Assembly (NCBI GenBank): GCA_963989385.1
Contig: OZ022506.1
Span: forward strand, 11,613,841 to 11,677,840
Origin: Ctena decussata
Taxonomy: Eukaryota > Mollusca > Bivalvia > Lucinida > Lucinidae
Length of the DNA stretch: 64,000 nucleotides
Reading direction: 5' to 3'
This document shows, one piece after another, positions 12,480-23,500 of the stretch (position 1 is its first letter; each line of letters starts with the position of its first letter). Under the pieces are notes generated by a model, which was not told the DNA's origin, made no database searches, and worked only from the letters and a program-made list of their open reading frames with translations. Position numbers and translations under genes: made by a program.

Positions 12480-13060
12480 CTTAGAGTTTTAATATAAACA
12501 TTATTTTACATGATAAGCAGATGTACCATGTTATATTTCAAAATATCTCTGTGTAACTGATTCTTTGTAAAATCTGCAATTTTCAGTTTCTTTAAAATCA
12601 ATTTGTGCCCCAGCAGTTTTGGTGCCCATACCAGCCGGAGTCTAGGTATTTGTACCAAAATCAGGCATCACTTTTGTACATTTTGCGGCTCCAATGTACA
12701 CGCCGTCGGCAAAGCGTGGCATCAACGACTCGGTGGAAATACGTTGTTTAAATGCCATGCGCAGACTTGAATGGTTGGCTCAAACCGAGTCTGTTGTTTT
12801 CGTTTCTTCAGACAGCATTCGTTACATTCAAAGGATCTAAATTTTCAGAACTTATTTAAATCTAAAAATTGTTTCTTTTGGGATACTCAACGACATATCG
12901 AACTAGAAAGAATAACTCTGGCTTTGAAATTCGATATTATTGGAAGCTAGCTACCATCTGCAACTTAATGCCGTAATGTGATACGGATGTCTCTTCTATA
13001 TTTACATTGAAAGTGCATCTGTTACATATTGTCTGTAAATTATTCCTGAATGTCAATATT
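12480..13060. other. No gene seen
   Basis: No coding signal or repeat was recognised. Confidence 0.45.
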
Positions 13061-13064
13061 TTTA

Positions 13065-13320
13065 AGGTGTATGGGTACACCTCAGGTTTTTTACTTCATT
13101 TTTACAAAGGGGAACAATTATCGTGACTTCCGGTTCTGTTTACTTCCCTAGACGACGAAGCCCTTCCAAAATTGGGTCTCCTCTTAAAGGAAAGAATTTG
13201 CTCCTCTAGGAGCAAATTCTTTCCTTTAAGAGTTGACCTCTATTGAGAAGGGAAGCAAAACTGAAAATGACAGGGTTTTGCTTCCCCAGAAATTATAACA
13301 ATGTACCTTAAATACCCCCG
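13065..13320. mobile_element. Family I MITE with palindromic core
   Basis: It starts near AAGGTGTATGGGTACACCTC and ends near TACCTTAAATACCCCC. The core at 13173-13224 is a perfect foldback of CTCTTAAAGGAAAGAATTTG around CTCCTCTAGGAG. Confidence 0.8.
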
Positions 13321-13750
13321 ATATTGGAACACCTAAATCCATAAAGGCGTAGGCTCTCACAAAAGGAATCTTTAAACATTGTAGACCCAGACCAAAGCCA
13401 ACAATTTTTACATTATAGGAATTTTGGAAGAAAAAAATATACCGTAAAATTCTAAACATCGGGACAGATAGTCTGAGGAAAAAGTGCAGAGAGAAGAAGC
13501 AATCTCATAAATGTCTACTCCATGTCATTCATTCTGTATCTTTTGGGCCTATTACTGCATTTTATTTAGGATTTGCGTGTATACATATTTTAATTCTCGT
13601 AACGACGTTCCGCGCACTACTCAGCGGAACGAATTTGCAACTGTGCGGAACGAATTTTTATACGGTAGCATCCGAGACGGGGCAAGAAACACAACTCTTA
13701 TATTTAATGTAGCTTTATATTTTAGAAGTTACTTACCTTAGCCATACAAA

Positions 13751-13915
13751 GGGGCGGCGGAAGTATAGTGGATAACGCGCTGGACTATCAATCCAGGGAT
13801 CGCATGATCGATCCCCCGCTTCTTCCGTCTTTCGGAAGAGACTTTAAACCGAGGTTTCGTCTCCGTATGACCTAGTGTTCATGGGGCGTTAAACCTGAAT
13901 TCACTCACTCACTCC
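13751..13915 (+). mobile_element. tRNA-derived SINE with Meta-type core, copy 1
   Basis: A tRNA-like head (GCGGAAGTATAGTGGATAA, then GCTGGACTATCAATCCAG) is followed by GACCTAGTGTTCATGGGGCG and TTAAACC, then a CACTCACTCACTC tail. The box B is weak (GATCGATCCC). The partner copy at 61048-61224 is inverted. Assignment to the MetaSINE group rests on the GACCT..TGGGGCGTTAAAC motif. Confidence 0.82.
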
Positions 13916-14205
13916 AAGACGACAATTCTACATCCGAAGATATAGAAATGAGAAGGAAACACCACGTGGGAACACTAACCTTATCATCTTTGTTTCACCT
14001 TGCTTTTATACTTTTTATCTGCACTACCTCATTCTTGCTTCCTTTTACTAACACACCATGCTCACCCATATCTCGATAATACTCGAAAGACTTAGAGGTC
14101 AGAGATTATGAAGAGATAGACAAACAAAGCAAAACATGTCAAACGAAATACCAAGCGGTCAGCTTTTTCCCCAGTAGATGGCTGCGTTATGCATAGGGTA
14201 TATAG

Positions 14206-14425
14206 AGTCGGGTAACTTCGGACAGCCGGTAAATTCGGACATACCATTGCAAACGATGAAAATCCATTGCAAACAGAGAAAATCCTGATGAGACGGCTCA
14301 TGATGAGCCGTCTCATCAGGATTTTCTCTGTTTGCCCAGTTAATTTTTTATGTTTCCAAACAATTGACATATAAGAGAAACAGTGTCACTGTCCGAATTT
14401 ACCTGCTGTCCGAATTTACCCGACT
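14206..14425. mobile_element. Palindromic MITE family K
   Basis: The inverted ends are AGTCGGGTAACTTCGGACAG and CTGTCCGAATTTACCCGACT. They surround a core foldback of AAATCCTGATGAGACGGCTC. Confidence 0.82.
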
Positions 14426-14428
14426 TTA

Positions 14429-14460
14429 CAGTGACCTATATGAATTTATAGGTCACTGGA
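14429..14460. repeat. Small hairpin
   Basis: ACAGTGACCTATA pairs with TATAGGTCACTG across GAATT, immediately after MITE K. Confidence 0.6.
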
Positions 14461-14529
14461 CTTTACCCTAATGTACAAAATGTGTCAAAGCAAACAATGA
14501 CAATGATAGTTATTCGCAACAGGCACACC

Positions 14530-14690
14530 GCCTTGAAATGGCGAGCTGTCCGTCTCAGGAATGGTCTGCCTGACAATGCCATGTCACTACCAACTTTGAA
14601 CAACTTCAAGCTCTTTGTCGATTCAGGTATCTTTTAACCGTACATAAGCGCCTCCCAGCACGATTTTGTGTGTGTATGTAGAGTGGGGTG
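14530..14690 (+). pseudogene. LINE reverse transcriptase C-terminal remnant
   Basis: One frame reads WRAVRLRNGLPDNAMSLPTL then NNFKLFVDSGIF. This resembles the WN-LP-x(n)-FK ending of the LINE fragments at 15150 and 16814. It is very short. Confidence 0.5.
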
Positions 14691-14794
14691 TGTGTAGAAT
14701 AGACAGACTGACATTGACTCTGATAACAGGAAATCTGCGTTTGTTGCATGTGTCTATAAAATGGTTTGAAATATAAACCAAACACTTACAGACC

Positions 14795-15140
14795 GACAAA
14801 GGTAAAAAAGGTAAAGGTTTCCCATAGCCTAATAGCCGTAGGGGCAGTGGGGGTTAGAGACGCACTGTATCTTGGGCATAGTTCTGTACCAAAACATCAT
14901 GTTTTTTTCTCTTTCTTTTTTTTTCATCGGACGTTTTTCATCGGACGTTTATATGTCAAAAACATAGTTTTTTTTTTTCAACAAAGATATCCGATGAAAA
15001 AGACGCAAAATACTGAGGTACAGAACTATCTTGGGCACACCTGATGAAAGGCGGAGCCCATCTCTCTCCTTTCTGTATCTGTCTGTATCTGTATTTATAC
15101 AGCGCAGGGCCTGTTACAGCATATGGTGCGCCGGTAGAGA
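14795..15140 (+). mobile_element. SINE-like repeat split by a 150-bp MITE
   Basis: The left part (GGTTTCCCATAGCCTAATAG to ATCTTGGGCA) and right part (CACCTGATGAAAGGCGGAGC to GTGCGCCGGTAGAG) are one repeat. Its head recurs at 35014-35090 (GGTTTCCTATAGCCTAGTGG). The polymerase III boxes are not clear. Confidence 0.6.
14879..15028. mobile_element. 150-bp MITE with 9-bp target duplication
   Basis: The inverted ends TAGTTCTGTACC and GGTACAGAACTA are flanked by direct TCTTGGGCA at 14870-14878 and 15029-15037. A 9-bp duplication fits Mutator-like elements (inference). It is inserted in the SINE-like repeat. Confidence 0.8.
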
Positions 15141-15149
15141 GATAAGTGT

Positions 15150-15821
15150 TTAGTCACTATGATGAAGGGCTGTTCTAAAGCCCTCTACTGTCAATGCGCG
15201 AACTGTTTCTTCCTCCAGATGGTTCCAGTCTATCACTGTTTTTATAAAAAAAGAGTTTCTATATTGAACTGTGTTACACTGCTCAACTACATACGATTTG
15301 GTATTTTTGGTTGAATGAGAATCTACAATGTTTTTAGATTCAAAATCTTGTAACTTTTTAGCACAAATTTGACGTTTTGATCTTTGCGGTTTGAGAAAGA
15401 CATTTGGTGATATTGCCGGCACTAACCCCTCGACCACTTTGTAGAAGAACGTTAATCTGGCTGCCATCCTCCTATCCTGTAGTGATGGGAGGCCCTGGGC
15501 TTTGAGCATATTGGAGACACATCCTGGGTCGCGTGTAGCGTAGTCGCCTGATATAAATCTTGCTGCTTTACGTTGAACTTTTTCAAGTTTGTCAATGTCC
15601 TTTACATAATAGGGATCCCATACAGTTGATTCATATTCCAATACTGAACGTACCAAGGCTATATATGCTGTTCTCCTACATGGTTCTGGACAGTGTCTAA
15701 GATTACGTTTCAAGAATGCCAGAGTACTATTTGCCTTCTTGGTAATGTTAATGAGGTGAGGTTCCCACTTGAGATCTTCTTTCGCTGCCTTATCCTTCCC
15801 TGATTCGAAAAAGGTACCCAT
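15150..15821 (-). pseudogene. LINE reverse transcriptase C-terminal fragment 1
   Basis: An intact 223-codon frame: ANSTLAFLKRNLRHCPEPCR, LVRSVLEYESTVWDPYY, LEKVQRKAARFISGDY, VIDWNHLEEE. This is the conserved region downstream of the RT catalytic core in Jockey/CR1-like LINEs. No catalytic core is present, so it is 5' truncated. The same family lies on the opposite strand at 16814. Confidence 0.85.
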
Positions 15822-16383
15822 TTACTGCTGGGTTATTTTAAAACGCTCTTTCCTATGTTTTGTAACTTTAATATACCCTCTCCCGCACGAGCAGCGCGCC
15901 CAAGACACCCCCGACAACATGCTGTCACAAATTCGGTGTTTCTAATCACCACTTTTAGAAAACACGAGTCCGATTCGGATTATCAAATTCCATGTTGCGC
16001 TAGTTGCTGGCAAATATTTGATGAGGAAAATTTACTAAATACAGCAAAATTGCAAGGTTTTACCGCTGAAAGCTCTCATATTTTATCAGAACTCTTCCTT
16101 ATCGAATCATGCATATGTGTGTCACATGCATATTCATACGTAAGCGAGTTGTATGAGCACAACTACCTTATAGTTTTATTAATGCTCGTACGAAACGCAA
16201 GTTCGCACCCATTACAGAATCAGAACTGAAAATTTTAATACAGCAACTGCTTAAAATAGTACCAATTATCGGTGGTCTTGTACTTAATCTGCAATCTACA
16301 TTATAAATAATTAGTATGAAAATAAATGCTTTAAAAAGAGTAGTAGAATATTTTCCTCATTAATTTTTTATAAACTAAATTAG

Positions 16384-16580
16384 AGTCACTGATCGGTGAC
16401 TGTATTTACCGAAACGTACCGAAATACCGAAACGAACTGGAAATACCGAAACGAACAATTAAATATATGGGGAAAATGGCATTTCGGTAATTGATTGTTT
16501 ATATGTACAGAATAGGTGTTAATGATTGTTTGTACAGGTATAGAAAAGGTGTTGAAGATGTTTTCACAAGTATAATATAC
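16384..16580. repeat. TACCGAAACG repeat, copy 1
   Basis: Internal short repeats of ACCGAAATACCGAAACGAAC are followed by AATTAAATATATGGGGAAAA and TGTTTGTACAGGTATAGAAAAGG. An inverted copy lies at 28895-29046. Confidence 0.75.
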
Positions 16581-16794
16581 AGGTTGATGTGATTAAAGTG
16601 GTAGATTAAAGTGGCTCTTTGTGTTTAAAATATTACTTTAAAATAGAGATAGATTTTAGTACATAGCGGACCTCTCATGGGTCAGGTTTAGTATATGGCT
16701 TACCTCTCATGGGTGGACTGACGGACAGATGGGCGGTCGGATAGAAAACGGACGATAGCTAGATCATAAACTTCGAGCCAGAAGACCCCTGGAT

Positions 16795-16812
16795 AGATAG
16801 ATAGATAGATAC
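16795..16812. repeat. GATA microsatellite
   Basis: GATAGATAGATAGATA lies directly against the 5' edge of the LINE fragment at 16814. Confidence 0.8.
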
Positions 16813-16813
16813 G

Positions 16814-17371
16814 GATGACCTCGAGTGGGGTCAGCACATTAATGAAATTACCAGTAAGGCTACTAAGACTTTGGGTTTCCTTCGTAGAAACTTGACTTTT
16901 GCACCGAAGGAAATCAAGGCTGCTGCATATAAAACTCTGGTCCGGCCCAAATTAGAATATGCAGCGCCAGTTTGGATGCCCCATCACCAAGTTGATATTA
17001 ACAGAATAGAAAAAGTACAGAGGACTGCTGCCCGTTGGACCTGTAGGCGCTGGCGCAATCAAAGTCATGTGGGAGAAATGTTAGAAGAACTCCAGTGGCC
17101 AGACCTGCAGGAAAGACGACAGCAGGCTTCTCTGTCTCTATTCTACAAAATCCATAATAATCTTGCCATTGTAGATAAGAATAAGTACCTATCTGAGGTC
17201 GGTGAAGGGAGCAGGAGAACTAGGTCCCACCCATTCCAGTACCACCGTCCAAACGCTTACACGGACGGTTTTAAGAATTCTTTTTTCCCCAGGACAATTG
17301 CAACTTGGAATGGCCTTACAACCGAAGCTGTCTCTTCGGAGACAGTTGATGGGTTTAAGGCCAAAATTTAA
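16814..17371 (+). pseudogene. LINE reverse transcriptase C-terminal fragment 2
   Basis: The frame reads DDLEWGQHINEITSKATKT, LGFLRRNLTFAPKEIK, LVRPKLEYAAPVW, IEKVQRTAARW, TWNGLTTEAV, to a stop. It is homologous to 15150-15821 but well diverged. It is 5' truncated at a GATA microsatellite. Confidence 0.87.
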
Positions 17372-17563
17372 TATCCTAGGGTAGAGCAGGGGCTAGGCAT
17401 GGAATGCCTGCCCCTGAGGACTTCTTGTAAATAGTTTTAATCTGCTGGTGGCTATGTCACAAATTCATTTATTTATTTTTTTTTTTTTTTTTTTTTGTGA
17501 CAACTTATGCGCCACACCAAAAACCTGTCATCATGGTCAAAATTGACCGAGGACAGTATCGAT

Positions 17564-17622
<59 letters not shown>

Positions 17623-17695
17623 ACCAGTGTGTTTAGGTAGGTATACACCACCAAATAGATAGAACCAGTGTGTTTAGGTAGGTATACACCACCAA
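17372..17695. repeat. LINE 3' tail, poly-T, GATA array and 41-bp duplication
   Basis: The untranslated tail is followed by a T tract (17478-17495), GAAA/GATA repeats (17565-17621), and then two copies of a 41-bp unit containing AACCAGTGTGTTTAGGTAGG (17620-17695). Confidence 0.7.
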
Positions 17696-17969
17696 CAAGT
17701 TTTTTCATAGGGGATTCAAATGAAAAATACAGCTTCAAATCCGCAAGACTCAGAATCGGGAGCTTAACGTATCTTCGAACTGCGAAGATTCAAACCAGTC
17801 TGTGAATCCGTCTATATATGGTGTGTGCGAACGGCAAAAGCTCTGGCCAGAATGCGTGGATGCGCAGGCTGATCTGAGCCTCAGCTTTTCGCATATACGT
17901 TAAGCACCCTTTTGGAATAGCGTTCTATAAATGCGTATAAAATCTCATAATTTTTTTGATCACTACTGT

Positions 17970-18370
17970 ATAATATAAAAACGCTGGAACAACGTTGAAT
18001 CATTATCATGATGTAAGGGTTCCACTACAGTATATAAAAAGTTGAATCAATGTTGTACAGGAAAAAAAATGGAAGAGCGTTGTATCATCATAATGGCGTA
18101 AGAGTTCGCTGCTGCATAAAAAAAAAACCGTTTGAACGACGATGTAACATATCATGCTGACGTAAGGATTCATATATAGTATGTGCGAACAACAACAGCT
18201 TTGACCAGACTGCAAGAATGTGCTTCTTTGCTGCATGCATATGAGTTCAGCCCCTTTTTTGCGCATGGCAATTCATATATTTTTGGGGAACACTACGCAA
18301 AAAGAGAGAGAGAAAAAAACGTTGGAACAACTTCGTATCGTCGTCATACCGTAAGGGTTCATGCTTGCCG
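17970..18370. repeat. Degenerate repeat with GTTGGAACAACGTTG motif
   Basis: At least four related units occur near 17985, 18070, 18128 and 18320. Each has a form of GGAACAACGTTGAATCAT followed by GTAAGGGTTC and an A-rich run. Confidence 0.6.
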
Positions 18371-18449
18371 AGTGTGAACAGCAAAAGCTGTGACCAGACT
18401 GCTCGGATGCACAGTCCAGTCTCAGTCTTTGTCGTCTTAGGGTGCAAAT

Positions 18450-18632
18450 ATGTGGCGCGGTGTTATGTCTCTTTCAACAGTATTTTAGTTAGTCAATCTG
18501 GCAAACGAAAGAATGATAATAAAAGGCAGTGTGCAATGAAGCCATGATCACTGTAACAAAGAGTTCCGGATTCGAACCCGGACTGCTAGCTTAGCAGGTC
18601 CGAGCTTAATCCACTGAGCTACTGCGGCTCCG
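18450..18632 (-). mobile_element. tRNA-derived SINE (second family), copy 1
   Basis: On the - strand it begins with the tRNA-like head AGCCGCAGTAGCTCAGTGGA and box B GGGTTCGAATCC. The body has CATTGCACACTGCC and AATACTGTTGAAAGAGAC. The same body is at 48880-49067. Confidence 0.82.
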
Positions 18633-18760
18633 CTGGTTTATTTGCACCCACAAAGTATCGCAAGATGTAAGATTTTAGAATCTTTAGCCACAAATGCACT
18701 TTCTTTACGGATGTGCTGAAGGGAGAGTCGCAATATTATGTATCTGACTAATGCTTTTTT

Positions 18761-20587
18761 AGCTCACCTGAGCCGTAGGCTCAGGGTGAGCTATTGTGAT
18801 CAGCCAGTGTCCGTCGTCCGTCGTGCGTCGTGCGTCGTCCGTCGTGCGGCGTCAACAATTTGCTTTAAATGACTTCTTCTCTGAAACCGCTAGGCCTAGG
18901 GCTTTGATATTTAGGATGGAGCATTGTCTAGTGGACCTCTACCAAGTTTGTTCAAATAGTGGCCCTGGGGTCCGAAATGGCCCTGGGGTGGGGGGTCTTG
19001 GGTTCAAAAATAAAATACACTTAAAAATCTTCTTACCCTGAACTGCTTGGCTCAGATGCATGAAATTCAGTACATAGCATTGCCTGGTAGTCCTCTACCA
19101 AGTTTGTTCAAATGGAGGCCCCAGATTAAAAACTGCCCCGGGGCAGGGAGTCCTGGGTTTGAACCATAGAAATACTTAGCAAAATATTCAAAAATCTTCT
19201 TCTTTAGAACCACTTGGCTCAGATGCTTGAAATTTGGTATGATGCATTGCCTAGTGGTCCTCTACCAAGTTTGTTCAACTGGAGGCCCCAGGGTCAAAAA
19301 CTGCCCTGGGGCAGGGAGTCCTGGGTTTGAACCATAGAAATACTTAGCAAAATATTCAAAAATCTTCTTCTTTAGAACCACTTGGCTCAGATGCTTGAAA
19401 TTTGGTATGATGCATTGCCTAGTGGTCCTCTACCAAGTTTGTTCAACTGGAGGCCCCAGGGTCAAAAACTGCCCTGGGGCAGGGAGTCCTGGGTTTGAAC
19501 CATAGAAATACTTAGCAAAATATTCAAAAATCTTCTTCTTTAGAACCACTTGGCTCAGATGCTTGAAATTTGGTATGATGCATTGCCTAGTGGTCCTCTA
19601 CCAAGTTTGTTCAACTGGAGGCCCCAGGGTCAAAAACTGCCCTGGGGCAGGGAGTCCTGGGTTTGAACCATAGAAATACTTAGCAAAATATTCAAAAATC
19701 TTCTTCTTTAGAACCACTTGGCTCAGATGCTTGAAATTTGGTATGATGCATTGCCTAGTGGTCCTCTACCAAGTTTGTTCAAGTGGTGGCCTCAGGGTCT
19801 GAAATGGCTCCGGGGCAGGGAGTCATGGGTTTGAACCATAAAAATACTTAGAAAAATATTAAAAAATCTTCTTCTTTAGAGCCACTTGGCTCAGATGCTT
19901 GAAATTTGGTATGATGCATTTCCTAGTGGTCCTCTACCAAGTTTGTTCAACTGGAGGCCCCAGGTAAAAAAACTGCCCCGGGGCAGGGAGTCCTGGGTTT
20001 GAACCATAGAAATACTTAGAAAAATATTAAAAAATCTTCTTCTTTAGAACCACTTGGCTCAGATGCTTGAAATTTGGTATGCTGCATTGCCTAATGGTCC
20101 TCTACCAAATTTATTCAAGTGGTGGCCTCAGGGTCCAAAATGGACCCGGGACAGGGAATCCTGGGTTTGAACCATAGAAATTTATAAATAAGTATTCAAA
20201 AGTCTTCTTGTCCAGAACTGCTTGGCCCAGATGCTTGAAATTTGGTATGTTGTATTGCTTAGAAACACAGAAACACAGAAATATAGGAAAATATTCAGAA
20301 ATCATGAACCTAATGGACCTGTACCAAATTAGTTCAATTGGTGGCCCCAGGGAAAATATTCAAATTTTTTTTATTTAGAACCCATTGGCCCAGATGCTTG
20401 AAATTTGGTATGCTAGAGGTTGTGCAGAAGAAAATTTGTTTAAGCAGTCCAGGTCACGTTACCAGCATGTCGGCCATATTCATATATAGTAAAAAGCTTT
20501 CAGAAATCCTCTTCTCCTTAAACAAATGACCAATTGTCTTGAAACTTGGTATCTAGAATTGAGTACCGGAGTTCTACCAACATTTTT
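18761..20587 (+). repeat. Satellite element 1: hairpin head and 168-bp tandem array
   Basis: The head is AGCTCACCTGAGC pairing with GCTCAGGGTGAGCT, then CGTCCGTCGTGCGTC. About ten 168-bp units follow (starts near 18870, 19038, 19207, 19375, 19543, 19711, 19879, 20047, 20215). Units 19207-19710 are almost identical. Each unit has CTTGGCTCAGATGCTTGAAA, CCTCTACCAAGTTTGTTCAA and AAAATCTTCTTCTTTAGA. Confidence 0.9.
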
Positions 20588-23500
20588 AGCTCGCCTGAGC
20601 ACGAAGTGCTCAGGGTGAGCTTTTGGGATACCCTGATGTCCGTCGTCCGTCGTACGTCCGTCCGGACGTCCGTCAACTTTTGCTTGTGTACACTGTAGCG
20701 GGCACAGTTTCGATCCAATCTTTCTGAAACTTTGTCAGAATGTTTATCTCCATAAAATCTAGGCCAAGTTCGAAACTGGGTCATGTCGGGTCAAAAACTA
20801 GGTCACTAGGTCAAATCTTAGAAAAACCTTGTGTACACTCTAGAAGGCACAGTTTTCTTCCAAAGTTCATGAAACTTTGTCAGAATGTTTATCTTAATAA
20901 TATCTAGGACAAGTTCGAAACTGGGTCACATCGGGTCAAAAACTAGGTCACCAGGTCAAATCTTAGAAAAACCTTGTGTACGCTCTAGAGGGCACAGTTT
21001 TCATCCAAAGTTCATGAAACTTTGTCAAAATGTTTATCCTCATAATATCTAGGACAAGTTCAAAATTGGGTCACGTCGGATCAAAAACTAGGTCACTAGG
21101 TCAAATCATAGAAAAACCTTGTGTACTCTCGAGGACACAGTTTTGATCCAATCTATATGAAACGTTGTCAGAATATATATCTCCATAAACTCTAGGCCAA
21201 GTTCGAAACTGGGTCATGTCGGGTCAAAAACTAGGTCACTAGGTCAAATCTTAGAAAAACCTTGTGTACACTCTAGAAGGCACAGTTTTCATCCAAAGTT
21301 CATGAAACTTTGTCAGAATGTTTATCTTTATAATATCTAGGACAAGTTCGAAACTGGGTCACGTTGGGTCAAAAACTAGGCAGGCTTACAAGTAGTCCTA
21401 CTTTTTCCTACTTTTCCTACTTTTTTGCCCTGTTCCTACTTTTTTCCTACTTTTTCCCAAAATATTCCTACTATTCCTACTTTTTGAATGAAAATGAAAA
21501 TAAAAAAATGTATATTTCAAAATATTTTAGTCTGTTGCAGAATGAAACATGCTACATGATATAAGGACTGATGGCATATACTACTGATGAGGTTCTTACA
21601 GTCTCAGTCTTTGAACATGCTAATGTTGACCTCTTATGCAAGCTGCATGGTGCCTTTCTGGGAAATACATTTTGAACATGCATGTTGCTTAATGTGAAGG
21701 ATGAGGCCCTCCCAGGGGTTTTGGGTAGCTGGGGAGAATGGCCATTTATTTTCAGGGAGCTGGGGAGCACTAGCAATTATTTTCAGGGAGCTAGGGAGCA
21801 AGCTCTTAATTTTGAGGAGCTGGAGAGCACTTTCAGAATGTGATTTTCTAAATTGTTTTTTGCTTCTGGGGGGCGCAGCCCCCCAGACCCCCCATTAATG
21901 CAGGAATAATTTCATTTTAGTCAGTCTTTTTAAGCCAAAACTACTTCTGATGGGCATTCAGGCTTACGGATGCTAGCATTTCGGGGGCTGACTAGAGGTG
22001 GAAATGACTGCTTTTACTCATCTTGCATAGTTGTGCTTGTTAATCAAAGTTAGATGTTTATAATCATATACTCATTCTAACGCATGTACCAGAGAAAGAC
22101 ATTGGGAGTTGGGGTTTTTTGGGACGCTGTCCATTCAACTCTGAAATGAATTTCTCATCCCCTGTTCCCTGACAGATCACACTCAGGTCCTCCTATTTCA
22201 TATAAACTACCATTATATCTTGTTCAAAGCAACATTTCCATATAAGCATCTTACCACCTGGTTCTCTTTCTCTCTCTAGAACAACATTGAACAGTTCTTT
22301 CACTATGTTTTATGGTTTGTTTAAATGTTCAGTTTGATTAATAAATAAAAAAAATCAGGTTGACAGCAGCATGTACAGTAAGATTTCAGAGCTTCCTGAA
22401 GTTAAACAGACCTTAAATCTTGTGACTGGAGTTTTTCTGAACTGTTCTGCAGCGTTAAAGTGAGTTTATATATACGAGATTTATTGGTAAGTTGGTATAA
22501 ATAATTCCTACTTTTTATCATAAAATTCCTACTTTTTTCCTACTTTTTTCTTGAAATTATTCCTACTTTTTTCCTACTTTTTCATGAAAAGCCACTTGTA
22601 AGCCTGACTAGGTCACTAGGTCAAATCTTAGAAAAACCTTGTGTACGCTCTAGAAGGCACAGTTTTCATCCAAAGTTCATAAAACTTAGTCAGAATGTTT
22701 ATCCTCATAATATCTAGGACAAGTTTGAAACTGGGTCACGTCGGGTCAAAAACTAGGTCACTAGGTCAAATCATAGAAAAACCTTGTGTATGCTCTACAG
22801 GACACAGTTTTGATCCAATCTATATGAAACATTGTCAGAATATATATCTCCATACACTCTAGGCCAAGTTTGAAACTGGGTCATGTAGGGTCAAAAACTA
22901 GGTCACTAGGTCAAATCTTAGAAAAACCTTGTGTACACTCTAGAAGGCACAAGTTCATCCAAAGTTCATGAAACTTTGTCAGAATGTTTATCTTTATAAT
23001 ATCTAGGACAAGTACGAAACTGGGTCATGTTGGGTCAAAAACTAGGTCACTAGGTCAAATCATAGAAAAACATTGTGTACGCTCTAGAGGACACAGTTTT
23101 GATCCAATCTTTATAAAACATTGTCAGAATGTTTATCTCCATAAACTCTAGGCCATGTTCCAAACTGGATCATGTCCGGTCAAAAACTAGGTCACTAGGT
23201 CAAATCTTAGAAAAACCTTGTGTACACTCTAGAAGGCACAGTTTTCATCCAAAGTTCATGAAACTTTGTCAGAATGTTTATCTTTATAATATCTAGGACA
23301 AGTACGAAACTGGGTCATGTTGGGTCAAAAACTAGGTCACTAGGTCAAATCATAGAAAAACATTGTGTACGCTCTAGAGGACACAGTTTTGATCCAATCT
23401 TTATAAAACATTGTCAGAATGTTTATCTCCATAAACTCTAGGCCATGTTCCAAACTGGATCATGTCCGGTCAAAAACTAGGTCACTAGGTCAAATCTTAG

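Noticed and set aside
15855..16229. 124-codon + strand ORF
   Set aside because: No similarity recognised, no supporting splice or start context. It is upstream of the LINE fragment and probably chance.
18559..18632. tRNA gene on the - strand
   Set aside because: It continues into a body shared with 48880-49067, so it is a SINE head.
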